A stretch of 5,500 bases of DNA from JAIBCL01 sp031411695 (GTDB taxonomy: Bacteria > Verrucomicrobiota > Verrucomicrobiia > Verrucomicrobiales > Verrucomicrobiaceae), in assembly GCA_031411695.1 (NCBI GenBank), contig JANOBO010000086.1, positions 1 through 5,500 on the forward strand, read 5' to 3'. This document shows, one piece after another, positions 1-5,500 of this stretch. How positions within the stretch are numbered: the first letter of the stretch is position 1; the number at the start of each line of letters is the position of its first letter. Made by a program: the position numbers and the translations under genes. Under the pieces are notes generated by a model. That model did no database searches, had not been told where the DNA came from, and saw nothing but the letters and a program-made list of their open reading frames with translations.

Positions 1-262
1 GAAGAAGCGCGTCGGGCTTCTCACGGATGATGATTTTCTCCACAACTTCCGGCGTAATCGGCTCGATGTAAGTGCGGTGCGCGAACTCCGGATCGGTCAT
101 GATCGTCGCCGGATTCGAGTTCACCAGCACCACCTCGTAACCCTCCTCCTTCAGAGCCTTGCAGGCCTGGACGCCGGAGTAGTCGAACTCACAGCCCTGG
201 CCGATGACGATGGGGCCGGAGCCGATGACGAGGATGGTCTTGATGGAGGTGTCTTTGGGCAT
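1..262 (-). CDS. carB: Carbamoyl-phosphate synthase large subunit, N-terminal fragment
   Basis: This is the start of the large subunit of carbamoyl-phosphate synthase. The enzyme makes carbamoyl phosphate from bicarbonate, ATP and glutamine-derived ammonia for pyrimidine and arginine synthesis in the cytoplasm. Reading leftwards from the ATG at 262-260, 87 residues are visible before the window ends. They begin MPKDTSIKTILVIGSGPIVI and continue with the GQGCEFDYSGVQACKAL stretch, then VLVNSNPATIMTD at about residues 46-58 and an HRTYIEPIT segment. This is the textbook N-terminus of CarB, at the start of the first carboxyphosphate-forming half. The family is about 1,050-1,100 residues long, so over 90% lies outside the window. 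The start is fixed by the canonical MPK beginning. No clear Shine-Dalgarno sequence precedes it. The gene is divergent from the PilT pair. No sign of damage is visible in the part seen. Confidence 0.97.
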   Translation of the reverse strand, partial: MPKDTSIKTILVIGSGPIVIGQGCEFDYSGVQACKALKEEGYEVVLVNSNPATIMTDPEFAHRTYIEPITPEVVEKIIIREKPDALL

Positions 263-272
263 GGTGGGAAGA

Positions 273-314
273 AGACGCGGAGATGGGGAGACGATGAGAC
301 TCGGAGAATTGGGA
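273..314. repeat. Imperfect 17/18-bp direct repeat in the carB leader
   Basis: Two near-copies lie 7 bp apart: AGACGCGGAGATGGGGA at 273-289 and AGACTCGGAGAATTGGGA at 297-314. They differ by two substitutions and one inserted base. Both are purine-rich on the plus strand and sit 11-52 bp upstream of the carB ATG, so they would be transcribed as a pyrimidine-rich leader of the carB mRNA. The repeat is seen directly. Whether it is a remnant of a dispersed genomic repeat or a regulatory element is unknown. Confidence 0.5.
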
Positions 315-498
315 AAGCGGATGTTTGAAGCGCTTTCGGGGGGCCGTTGGAGATGAGTCGTGACACTGAAAGGTCGCGCTACGCTCTCGCCGGGCCGGAA
401 AGCGCGGCATCTTGCACGGAGGATCGGGCTTGTAAAGCAGCGGCGGTGGAATTGCGGCCGCGCGATGAACAGGTGTTGAGAATCTTTGCGCGCCGTGC

Positions 499-528
499 TT
501 GCCACAGACGACGGAATCATGGTATAGG
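499..528 (+). promoter_or_regulatory. Putative sigma-70-like promoter of the pilT pair
   Basis: A TTGCCA box at 499-504 and a TATAGG box at 523-528 are separated by 18 bp, which is acceptable -35/-10 geometry. If used, transcription would begin around 534-538, almost on the ATG at 538. The mRNA would then be leaderless or nearly so, which would fit the absence of a Shine-Dalgarno sequence before that ATG. The boxes match the consensus only partly, so this is a candidate rather than an identified promoter. Confidence 0.35.
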
Positions 529-537
529 CGCACGCGC

Positions 538-1587
538 ATGAGCATTGACGACATCCTGGCAGCAGCGGACGAGCATAAGGCCAGCGATGTCTTTCTTCAG
601 GAGGACGAGCTTCCGCGGCTGAAGATCAATGAGCAGCTCATGCTCTTCGGGGAGGACAAAATCTCGCTCGGCCAGATGATGGGCCTCTGGCAGATGTGCG
701 GCGCGGATCCCGAGAAAATTCACGACAAAGACTCGGGGCTCATCTCCCACACGCACACGCGCTTTCGCGTGAACCTGCACAAGGTCATGGGCCGCCTCGG
801 CGCGGTGCTGCGACGCATCCGCACGGACATCCCGCGGCTGGAGGCGCTGGGCGCACCCGCGCCGCTGCTCACAAAATGGGCGATGCGGCCGTATGGCATC
901 ATCCTGGTGACGGGCCCGACTGGCACGGGAAAGTCCACGACGCTGGCGGCGCTGCTGCAATGGATGAACGAGAGCCTGGCGAGGCACATCGTGACCATCG
1001 AAGACCCCGTGGAGTACATTTTTGCCAATCAGACCTGCCTCTTTACCCAGCGCGAGGTGGGGCGTGACACGGAGACTTTCGCGCGCGGCCTGCGCAGCGC
1101 CATCCGCCAGGCACCGGATGTGATCTTCGTCGGTGAGATCCGCGATTACGAGACGGCGCTCATCGCGCTCCAGGCATCGGAGACCGGGCACCTCGTGCTG
1201 GCCTCGCTGCACTCCGAGCGTGTGTCGGACACGATGGAGCGCTTCTTGAATTTGTTCCCGCCGGATCAGGTGAACCTCGGTCTGCATCTGCTCTCCCATC
1301 AGCTCATCGGTCTCGTCTGCCAGAAGCTCGTGCCGAAGGTGGACGGGCATCTCATGCTGCTGGTGGAGCATTTGGAAAACGGCGGCGCGGTGCGCGACTG
1401 GATCGGCCGGCGCGATGTGGACCACATCCAGGAATATCTCCACCGCGGCAGCGATCCGAACGCGATCAATTTCCTGCGCTCGATCATCCGCGCCTATGAA
1501 GACGGGCTTATCTCCGAAGAGGTCGCCATCAGCGCGACGGGAAACGAAACCGAATTCCGCCGCGCGGCCCGCGGCGTGTCCAGCTAA
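538..1587 (+). CDS. PilT/PilU-type type IV pilus retraction ATPase (divergent paralogue)
   Basis: This 349-residue protein is a hexameric secretion-type ATPase of the PilT family, which sits at the cytoplasmic base of type IV pili and drives pilus disassembly for twitching. The PAS-like N-terminal domain (about 1-100) carries ASDVFLQ in place of the usual SDLHLS. The ATPase core has Walker A GPTGTGKST (126-134), an Asp box with IEDP (154-157), Walker B DVIFVGEIRD (194-203, Glu200) and a His box TGHLVLASLHS (216-226). The C-terminal AIRNLIR-like element of PilT is altered here (AVRDWIG, 284-290), and the tail after it is family-atypical. The ATG at 538 is chosen over an upstream TTG at 499 because MSIDDILAAADEHKASD matches the family N-terminus and the upstream codons look non-coding. 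The length is normal for PilT. It is followed after 6 bp by a second PilT gene. It could be PilU-like, but sequence by eye does not settle PilT versus PilU. Confidence 0.93.
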   Translation: MSIDDILAAADEHKASDVFLQEDELPRLKINEQLMLFGEDKISLGQMMGLWQMCGADPEKIHDKDSGLISHTHTRFRVNLHKVMGRLGAVLRRIRTDIPRLEALGAPAPLLTKWAMRPYGIILVTGPTGTGKSTTLAALLQWMNESLARHIVTIEDPVEYIFANQTCLFTQREVGRDTETFARGLRSAIRQAPDVIFVGEIRDYETALIALQASETGHLVLASLHSERVSDTMERFLNLFPPDQVNLGLHLLSHQLIGLVCQKLVPKVDGHLMLLVEHLENGGAVRDWIGRRDVDHIQEYLHRGSDPNAINFLRSIIRAYEDGLISEEVAISATGNETEFRRAARGVSS

Positions 1588-1593
1588 GCGACC

Positions 1594-2694
1594 ATGCACT
1601 CACACGACCTCATCGAATATCTGGCAATGGTCACCGAGCGAGGCGGCTCCGACCTGCATCTCAGCGCCGGAGCGCCGCCGACGGTGCGCATCCACGGCGT
1701 GCTGCAGCCATTGACCGACGAGGTCCTGGACGCAAATGACACGCGCGAGATGGTGCTGGCCGTGCTGAAGGAATCGCAGCGCGCGAAGCTGGAGCACGAT
1801 TGGGAGCTGGACTTTGCCATCCAAGTGGACAATCTCGGCCGCTTCCGTGGCAATGCGTGTTATGTGCTCGGCCGCATCGAGGCGAACTTCCGCTACGTGC
1901 CGGACACCATCCCCGAGCTGCGCGATCTCGGCCACGGCGAGGTCGTGGAGAATCTCTCCAGGCTGCGCGACGGGCTGGTGCTTATCACCGGCGTCACGGG
2001 ATCGGGGAAAACGACGACGCTGTGCAGCCTGACGCAAACCATCGCCCGCGAGCGCGCGTCGAACATTGTCTCCATCGAAGACCCCATCGAGTTCATCTTC
2101 GAACACAGCAACAGCCTCATCCGCCAGCGCCAGGTCGGCGCGGACACGCAATCCTTCGCGCAGGCGCTGAAGAGCGCGCTGCGCCAGGACGCGGATGTCA
2201 TCGTGGTCAGCGAGCTGCGCGATCTGGAAACGATGCGCACGGCGATCACGGCGGCCGAGACGGGGCACCTCGTCATCAGCACCCTGCACACCACCGAGGC
2301 CACCGCCACCATGACGCGCATCTTTGACGCCTTCCCCGAAGAGCAGCAAGACTATGTGGCCGCGCAGCTCGCGAACTGCTTGAAGGCCGTCGTCTGCCAG
2401 CACCTCCTCCCCCGCGCGGACGCAGAGGGCCGCGTGCTCGCCACTGAGATCCTCACGATGAATCTCGCCATGGCGCGCTGCATCCGTGACCGGCGCTTCT
2501 CCATGATGCCCGGCCTCATGCAGATCGGCGCAAAGGACGGCATGCACACCATCGACGACAGTCTTTTGCATCTCCTCACACACGATTACATCCTCCTCGA
2601 TGACGCGCTGGCTCACTGTCGGGACAAGGATTTCATCCGGCAGAACTTTGCAAAGTCGATGAAGGAAAGAGGCATGGTGCAAAAAAAGCGCTGA
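1594..2694 (+). CDS. pilT: Type IV pilus retraction ATPase PilT
   Basis: This 366-residue PilT-family ATPase is closer to the canonical form than its upstream neighbour. The N-terminal domain has GGSDLHLSAGAPPTVRIHG (17-35), the standard PilT opening. The ATPase core shows Walker A GVTGSGKTT (133-141), Asp box NIVSIEDPIEFIF (157-169), Walker B DVIVVSELRD (201-210, Glu207) and His box TGHLVISTLHT (223-233). The C-terminus keeps a recognisable PilT pattern: an AIRNLIRE-like stretch around 292-299, followed by MMPGLMQIGAKDGMHTIDDS. Two small departures are visible: Val134 where Pro is usual in Walker A, and Ser206 where Gly is usual before the Walker B Glu. All catalytic residues are present, so activity is expected. 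The start codon lies 6 bp after the previous stop without a clear Shine-Dalgarno, which suggests co-transcription and perhaps translational coupling. It probably works with the upstream paralogue as a PilT/PilU-like pair, but pilB, pilC and pilin genes are not in the window. Confidence 0.94.
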   Translation: MHSHDLIEYLAMVTERGGSDLHLSAGAPPTVRIHGVLQPLTDEVLDANDTREMVLAVLKESQRAKLEHDWELDFAIQVDNLGRFRGNACYVLGRIEANFRYVPDTIPELRDLGHGEVVENLSRLRDGLVLITGVTGSGKTTTLCSLTQTIARERASNIVSIEDPIEFIFEHSNSLIRQRQVGADTQSFAQALKSALRQDADVIVVSELRDLETMRTAITAAETGHLVISTLHTTEATATMTRIFDAFPEEQQDYVAAQLANCLKAVVCQHLLPRADAEGRVLATEILTMNLAMARCIRDRRFSMMPGLMQIGAKDGMHTIDDSLLHLLTHDYILLDDALAHCRDKDFIRQNFAKSMKERGMVQKKR

Positions 2695-2709
2695 CCCGCG
2701 ATTCGGCGC

Positions 2710-2738
2710 TTGGCATAGGCGATGTGCGAACGTAGCAT
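2710..2738 (+). promoter_or_regulatory. Putative promoter upstream of the 217-residue protein gene
   Basis: TTGGCA (2710-2715) and TAGCAT (2733-2738) are separated by 17 bp. They lie in the 82-bp gap between pilT and the next gene and would give a leader of about 30 nt that includes GGAGG at 2759-2763. The fit to a housekeeping promoter is reasonable but partial. If real, the downstream gene can be expressed independently of the pilT pair. Confidence 0.35.
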
Positions 2739-2776
2739 CGCGGAAATTCGAACCCATTGGAGGCTCCCACCCGACC

Positions 2777-3430
2777 ATGATCCAAAAAGTTTTTGCCACC
2801 CTGTTGATCGCCGCCGCCCTCTTTGGCTGCTACCAGCTCTATCTCGAGTATGCCACCTCCCAGCGTCTCGCGCGGAATCCATGGCTGGCGCGGATGACGC
2901 CGCTGATCCGGCTGCACACCGCGAAGGAGGTGAAGGGCGGCGGGGAAAAGGCGAGCGAATCCAGCTACCTCCGGCTCTTATACCTCGCTTGGCAGGCGTC
3001 CGAGGACGGCTACAGCGCGCTGGACACGGCCAAGCGCGCCGCAGCCGCAGCCGGCGCGGAGCAGAGCGAGGCCGCGCGGATCGGCGCCGCAATCCACGAG
3101 AATGTGCAGATCGCCAAATCGATGGGCGTTTTCGACGATGTAGGAAACGCCGTGGGCATGGAGCGCGGCGAGCCGCCCACCGCTCATGCGAAAGGCTGGG
3201 AGGACGAGCGTCTTGTGGTCGGATACAATCTCTCACCCGTGCTGGCGCCCGAGGCTGCCTTCGCGATTCCGAATCTCCGCCTGATGCCCGAAAGCGTGCG
3301 TGACATGCTCACCGACCGCGCGACCAGCGCCACAGTGGAACTGGCGCGGAAGTGGGTGGTGGACAAGATCATCTACCCGGAATCCTACCGCGCCATCGCC
3401 ACTCAGGCGGAGGCGAACGCCAGGCAGTAG
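2777..3430 (+). CDS. Hypothetical membrane-anchored or exported protein
   Basis: I do not recognise this 217-residue protein. It starts MIQK followed by a hydrophobic segment (about 5-18, VFATLLIAAALFGC). This could be an uncleaved membrane anchor or a lipoprotein signal with Cys18, although Phe at the -2 position is poor for a lipobox. The rest should be extracytoplasmic. Residues 60-115 are rich in Ala, Glu and Lys/Arg and probably helical, including an alanine run at 88-92. A more mixed region with several prolines follows (about 130-175), then a final helix-like stretch ending AEANARQ. I see no catalytic motif and no further Cys after Cys18. The ATG at 2777 is preceded by GGAGG at 2759-2763, a good Shine-Dalgarno match but 13 nt away, longer than usual. 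The gene lies 82 bp after pilT and 51 bp before the next gene on the same strand. A role in pilus biology is possible from position only. Codon use looks like its neighbours. Confidence 0.8.
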   Translation: MIQKVFATLLIAAALFGCYQLYLEYATSQRLARNPWLARMTPLIRLHTAKEVKGGGEKASESSYLRLLYLAWQASEDGYSALDTAKRAAAAAGAEQSEAARIGAAIHENVQIAKSMGVFDDVGNAVGMERGEPPTAHAKGWEDERLVVGYNLSPVLAPEAAFAIPNLRLMPESVRDMLTDRATSATVELARKWVVDKIIYPESYRAIATQAEANARQ

Positions 3431-3481
3431 GCGTGCGGGAAAAGCAACACGGCTCATCTTCGGGCCTGTCCATCTCAATCC

Positions 3482-4897
3482 ATGAAACGGCGGATGCCAC
3501 AGCTCTGTGTGCTGGCGCTTCTGACCGGAGCAGCGCTCTCACACGCACGGGAATGGCGCAGCTCTGATGGGACACGGAATTTCGAGGCGGAGTTTGTCCG
3601 TGTGGATGGCGTGAAGATCGTCCTGAAAAGCAACGGCAGCCTGCTGCCCTATGCCCTCTCCGCGTTTTCTGCTGCGGACCAGGAGTTTGCCAGGAACGCC
3701 CAATCCATCGCTGACACCGCCCTGAAGTGGGGACCGCAATCGTTTGAGATCAGCCACCGCGCCGAACAAGGCTGGCTGTGCCGCCTCGCGCTCGGTGGCG
3801 GGGGCAAAGGCGCGCCCGTTTTGTACACGGGGGAAATGTTCTTCCTCGTCAGCGCGAATCCGCCGGAGGGGGAGCCGGGCGATCGGTTTCAGGCGCGCCT
3901 GTTGTATGGCGCGGGAGGCCGCACCTTCCATCCCTTGAAGGGCGCGCCATCGCCGATCCGCGCGTTTGCGCTGTCGGCGGAGGAAGCGACGCGCGTGTGG
4001 TCCGAGACAGTCGCGCGCAGCGCTGGAGATCTGGCAAAACAATCGCCGCCCGTGCTCGAGCCGGATCTCGAGATCGTCACGCTTCGCAGCTTGGGCATCA
4101 CAGTGGGCAAGAGCGGCCTCGTGATGACGGACGCGGGCATCACAACGGATGCGGCGAGCATCGTCGTGCACCTCAACGGCGACGCATTGCCGGCCACCTT
4201 GGTGCAGACCGACGACGCGCTCGGAGTGGCGATCGTCTCGTGCAAGGCCCCGTGCGCTGAGGCCAGGATCGGCGCGCGCAAGCCTCCCGTGCCAGGCCAG
4301 AACGTGTTCGCCGTGAGCGTGGAGATGAACGCGCGCAAGCTCGGGCTCCTCACCAGCCCGATGATGACGCGGGGCATCGTGAGCCGGCCTGCGGACGCGC
4401 GGACGGGGCGCTTCCTTCACGATGCGCGTGTGCCGCCCGAAAGCCCGGGAGGGTTCATCGTAGGAGAAAAAGGCGATGTGCTCGGCGTCTTTTTTCAATC
4501 CCAAGCTTCCGCGCGCTCGGCCTCCGCAAAAGCCGCGGTGCCGCGCGGTGAGGGCGATGGCCTCGGTGGAGCGGTGAGCACGCAGACCTTGTCGGCATTG
4601 CTCGAAAAAGTGCCGGGCGCTGGCGCGCCGCGACTGGGCTCGGGCGGCGGCATGATCGAGAAAGCCGGAGCCGAGCTGATGCCGTGGGCGGTTCTCGTCG
4701 TCGCCACGCGCGAGATCTCAAAGCCACGGAAGAAGCCAGCGGAGGAAATGGGGCCGACCACCACTCCGGGTGCGGCTGCCACGGGTTGGAGCCTGAGCAA
4801 GTCCGGCACGCGACACAACGCGCGGTGCCGGTTTTACAACGCGGCCATGCCCTGCGCCGCATCAGACGGCAAGCCCTGCAAAACGTGCGGCGGCTGA
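3482..4897 (+). CDS. Exported SHD1-like protein with an inactive HtrA-like region and a Cys-rich tail
   Basis: This 471-residue protein is probably exported. A basic start (MKRRMPQ), a hydrophobic core (8-19) and a likely signal peptidase I site after SHA (20-22) are visible. Residues 24-73, from REWRSSDGTRNFEAEF through LSAFSAADQEFA, resemble the SHD1-type beta domain common in exported proteins of Planctomycetes and Verrucomicrobia. The region 74-200 is unassigned. Residues 205-338 follow the order of an HtrA/trypsin-like protease: G-x3-GKSGLVMT (205-216), LNGDALPATLVQTDD (231-245), TRGIVS (296-301) and PPESPGGFIVGEKGDVLGVFF (318-338). The three catalytic positions, however, align with Gly219 (His), Gly248 (Asp) and Pro322 (Ser), so protease activity is not expected. 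A Gly/Ser/Ala-rich linker leads to a C-terminal motif with His445 and Cys449, Cys458, Cys466 and Cys469, ending CGG. The function is unknown; a binding or scaffold role is inference. There is no clear Shine-Dalgarno. The start is chosen because the signal peptide begins there. Confidence 0.82.
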   Translation: MKRRMPQLCVLALLTGAALSHAREWRSSDGTRNFEAEFVRVDGVKIVLKSNGSLLPYALSAFSAADQEFARNAQSIADTALKWGPQSFEISHRAEQGWLCRLALGGGGKGAPVLYTGEMFFLVSANPPEGEPGDRFQARLLYGAGGRTFHPLKGAPSPIRAFALSAEEATRVWSETVARSAGDLAKQSPPVLEPDLEIVTLRSLGITVGKSGLVMTDAGITTDAASIVVHLNGDALPATLVQTDDALGVAIVSCKAPCAEARIGARKPPVPGQNVFAVSVEMNARKLGLLTSPMMTRGIVSRPADARTGRFLHDARVPPESPGGFIVGEKGDVLGVFFQSQASARSASAKAAVPRGEGDGLGGAVSTQTLSALLEKVPGAGAPRLGSGGGMIEKAGAELMPWAVLVVATREISKPRKKPAEEMGPTTTPGAAATGWSLSKSGTRHNARCRFYNAAMPCAASDGKPCKTCGG

Positions 4898-4919
4898 GCG
4901 CTGGGGAAGCGCCAGCCGC
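4890..4919. terminator. Hairpin between convergent genes, possible bidirectional terminator
   Basis: GCGGCTG (4890-4896) pairs with CAGCCGC (4913-4919), and GCGCT (4898-4902) with AGCGC (4908-4912). This makes a 12-bp GC-rich stem with one bulged A (4897) and a 5-nt loop. It overlaps the stop codon of the SHD1-like gene (4895-4897) and ends 1 bp before the stop of the MlrC-like gene. There is no proper U-tract on either side, so intrinsic termination would be atypical. It may instead act as an mRNA 3'-end stabiliser. Confidence 0.5.
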
Positions 4920-4920
4920 A

Positions 4921-5500
4921 TCAGTCATCGAGCGGATAAACCGGGCGCGTGATCTTCTTGAAGGGCAGGGACCTCAAGTTGCTGCTGCACGGCCCGGGCG
5001 TGTCCACCCAGATCATGCGTGAGGCGATCTTGTCGTAGGCGCGACGGTGCGCGACCGCCGCCTTCACGCCTACGACGGAGAACTTTGTCGGCTCCAGCCC
5101 CTGGCTGCGCCATTGTCCGAGATCGAAGGGCGGCGTGCGGGTTGAGGTGAGGAGAATCGTCACGCCCTCATGCCTCACCACCGCGCACGGCCCCATGTCA
5201 AAATGATCGCCGCTCATCGAGGCCAGGTGGCTGTTCTTGTCCTCAAGCTCGAACAATCCGCTCCAATGCGAGACCACCTCGACCTCCACGATGACAGGTC
5301 CTTTGTCCAGCTTGCTGCCTTTGCCGCCCATGGGCAGCCACACCCTCTCGCCCCGCTTCACCGTCGTGAGCCGCTCCACAGCCTGCGGGTCATTGATGCA
5401 CAACAGCGCGTTCGGAATCGTGGGGGCGCTAAGCGCGCGCAACAAGCCCCTGCCCACGCCCCGCGCGCCGCCGCCCCGGTTTTGCCATGGCTCGACAAGA
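4921..5500 (-). CDS. MlrC-like M81 family protein (microcystinase C family), C-terminal fragment
   Basis: Reading leftwards, the frame is open from the right edge to TGA at 4923-4921, giving 192 residues. They match the C-terminal domain of MlrC (M81 metallopeptidase family, microcystinase C and relatives). Visible landmarks are a glycine-rich QNRGGGARG stretch close to the right edge, then PNALLCINDPQAVERL and GKGSKLDKGPVIVEVEV. MGPCAVVRHEGVTILLTSTR and PFDLGQWRSQGLEPTKF come next, followed by VGVKAAVAHRRAYDKIASRM, WVDTPG and the closing RPVYPLDD. MlrC cleaves linearised microcystin or nodularin peptides in some bacteria, but most relatives are of unknown substrate. The metal-binding N-terminal domain lies beyond the window, so activity cannot be judged. 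The family usually has DNPGGG followed by GD at the start of this domain; here it reads QNRGGG followed by GV. The internal GTG at 5457 is not the real start, because the homologous sequence continues upstream of it. The gene converges on the SHD1-like gene with a 23-bp gap. Confidence 0.88.
   Translation of the reverse strand, partial: LVEPWQNRGGGARGVGRGLLRALSAPTIPNALLCINDPQAVERLTTVKRGERVWLPMGGKGSKLDKGPVIVEVEVVSHWSGLFELEDKNSHLASMSGDHFDMGPCAVVRHEGVTILLTSTRTPPFDLGQWRSQGLEPTKFSVVGVKAAVAHRRAYDKIASRMIWVDTPGPCSSNLRSLPFKKITRPVYPLDD

Larger units (their letters stand above)
263..537. other. Divergent intergenic region between carB and the pilT pair
   Basis: This 275-bp gap must hold the upstream regions of both carB (leftward) and the first PilT gene (rightward). 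I see no credible small gene in it. The open frames crossing it have low-complexity Arg/Ser/Ala-rich translations and run antisense into carB. It contains a purine-rich direct repeat next to carB (273-314), an 8-bp perfect palindrome AAGCGCTT at 328-335, and a promoter-like pair at 499-528 facing right. No convincing carB promoter or attenuator-type hairpin could be recognised by eye. Confidence 0.6.

Noticed and set aside
328..335. Palindrome AAGCGCTT as an operator
   Set aside because: An 8-bp palindrome is expected by chance in a window of this size, and no second copy or longer symmetry supports a binding site.
408..436. TTTACA/AAGATG pair on the minus strand as a carB promoter
   Set aside because: The -35-like box is fair, but the -10-like box matches only two of six consensus positions, so it cannot be supported.
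189..554. A 121-codon minus-strand open frame across the carB start and the intergenic region
   Set aside because: It overlaps the clear carB reading frame in another frame, and its translation is His/Arg/Pro/Ser-rich low complexity, typical of a GC-rich shadow.
2686..2711. Inverted repeat AAGCGC/GCGCTT after pilT as a terminator
   Set aside because: It is only a 6-bp stem with a 14-nt loop. The A-tract is on the wrong side for plus-strand termination, and there is no minus-strand gene to terminate.
2710..2730. Possible sigma-54 promoter (TGGCA followed by TGTGC)
   Set aside because: The spacing between GG (2712-2713) and GC (2726-2727) is 12 bp rather than the required 10, and the TTGCW element is poor.
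517..2799. Long minus-strand open frames (about 360 and 399 codons) opposite the two PilT genes
   Set aside because: They are antisense shadows of strongly conserved ATPase genes. Their translations are rich in Arg, His, Asp and Ala with no recognisable motif.
3539..4504. A 321-codon minus-strand open frame opposite the SHD1-like gene
   Set aside because: The plus-strand frame has a signal peptide, SHD1-like and HtrA-like motifs and a Cys tail. The antisense translation is Arg/His-rich without a family match.

Overview
The window is a GC-rich (roughly 60-65% by eye) bacterial chromosomal segment with six protein-coding genes, two of them cut by the window edges. Three features suggest Verrucomicrobiota or a related PVC-group bacterium: an SHD1-type domain in an exported protein, a short C-terminal His/Cys motif that I associate with that group from memory, and the scarcity of clear Shine-Dalgarno sequences. 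This placement is inference; no rRNA or other phylogenetic marker is present apart from the conserved start of carB.

Layout: (1) 1-262, minus strand, is the first 87 residues of carB, the carbamoyl-phosphate synthase large subunit. (2) 263-537 is a divergent intergenic region with an imperfect 17/18-bp direct repeat and a possible promoter for the genes to its right. (3) 538-1587 and 1594-2694 are two tandem PilT-type retraction ATPases, 6 bp apart and very probably co-transcribed. (4) 2777-3430 encodes a small unrecognised protein with an N-terminal hydrophobic anchor or signal. (5) 3482-4897 encodes an exported protein with an SHD1-like domain, a trypsin/HtrA-like region that appears to have lost its whole catalytic triad, and a Cys-rich tail. 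(6) 4921-5500, minus strand, is the C-terminal domain of an MlrC-like (M81, microcystinase) protein that runs off the right edge and converges on gene 5. A hairpin lies between the two stop codons.

Functionally, the two PilT ATPases would power type IV pilus retraction, by dividing labour in the manner of PilT/PilU or by forming mixed motors. The two genes after them share their strand but have their own upstream gaps, and nothing in the sequence proves they belong to the pilus system. carB (pyrimidine and arginine supply) and the MlrC-like gene look like unrelated neighbours. I found no CRISPR array, insertion sequence, tRNA or rRNA, and no recognisable defence system. The most unusual item is the exported SHD1/pseudoprotease/Cys-tail protein.
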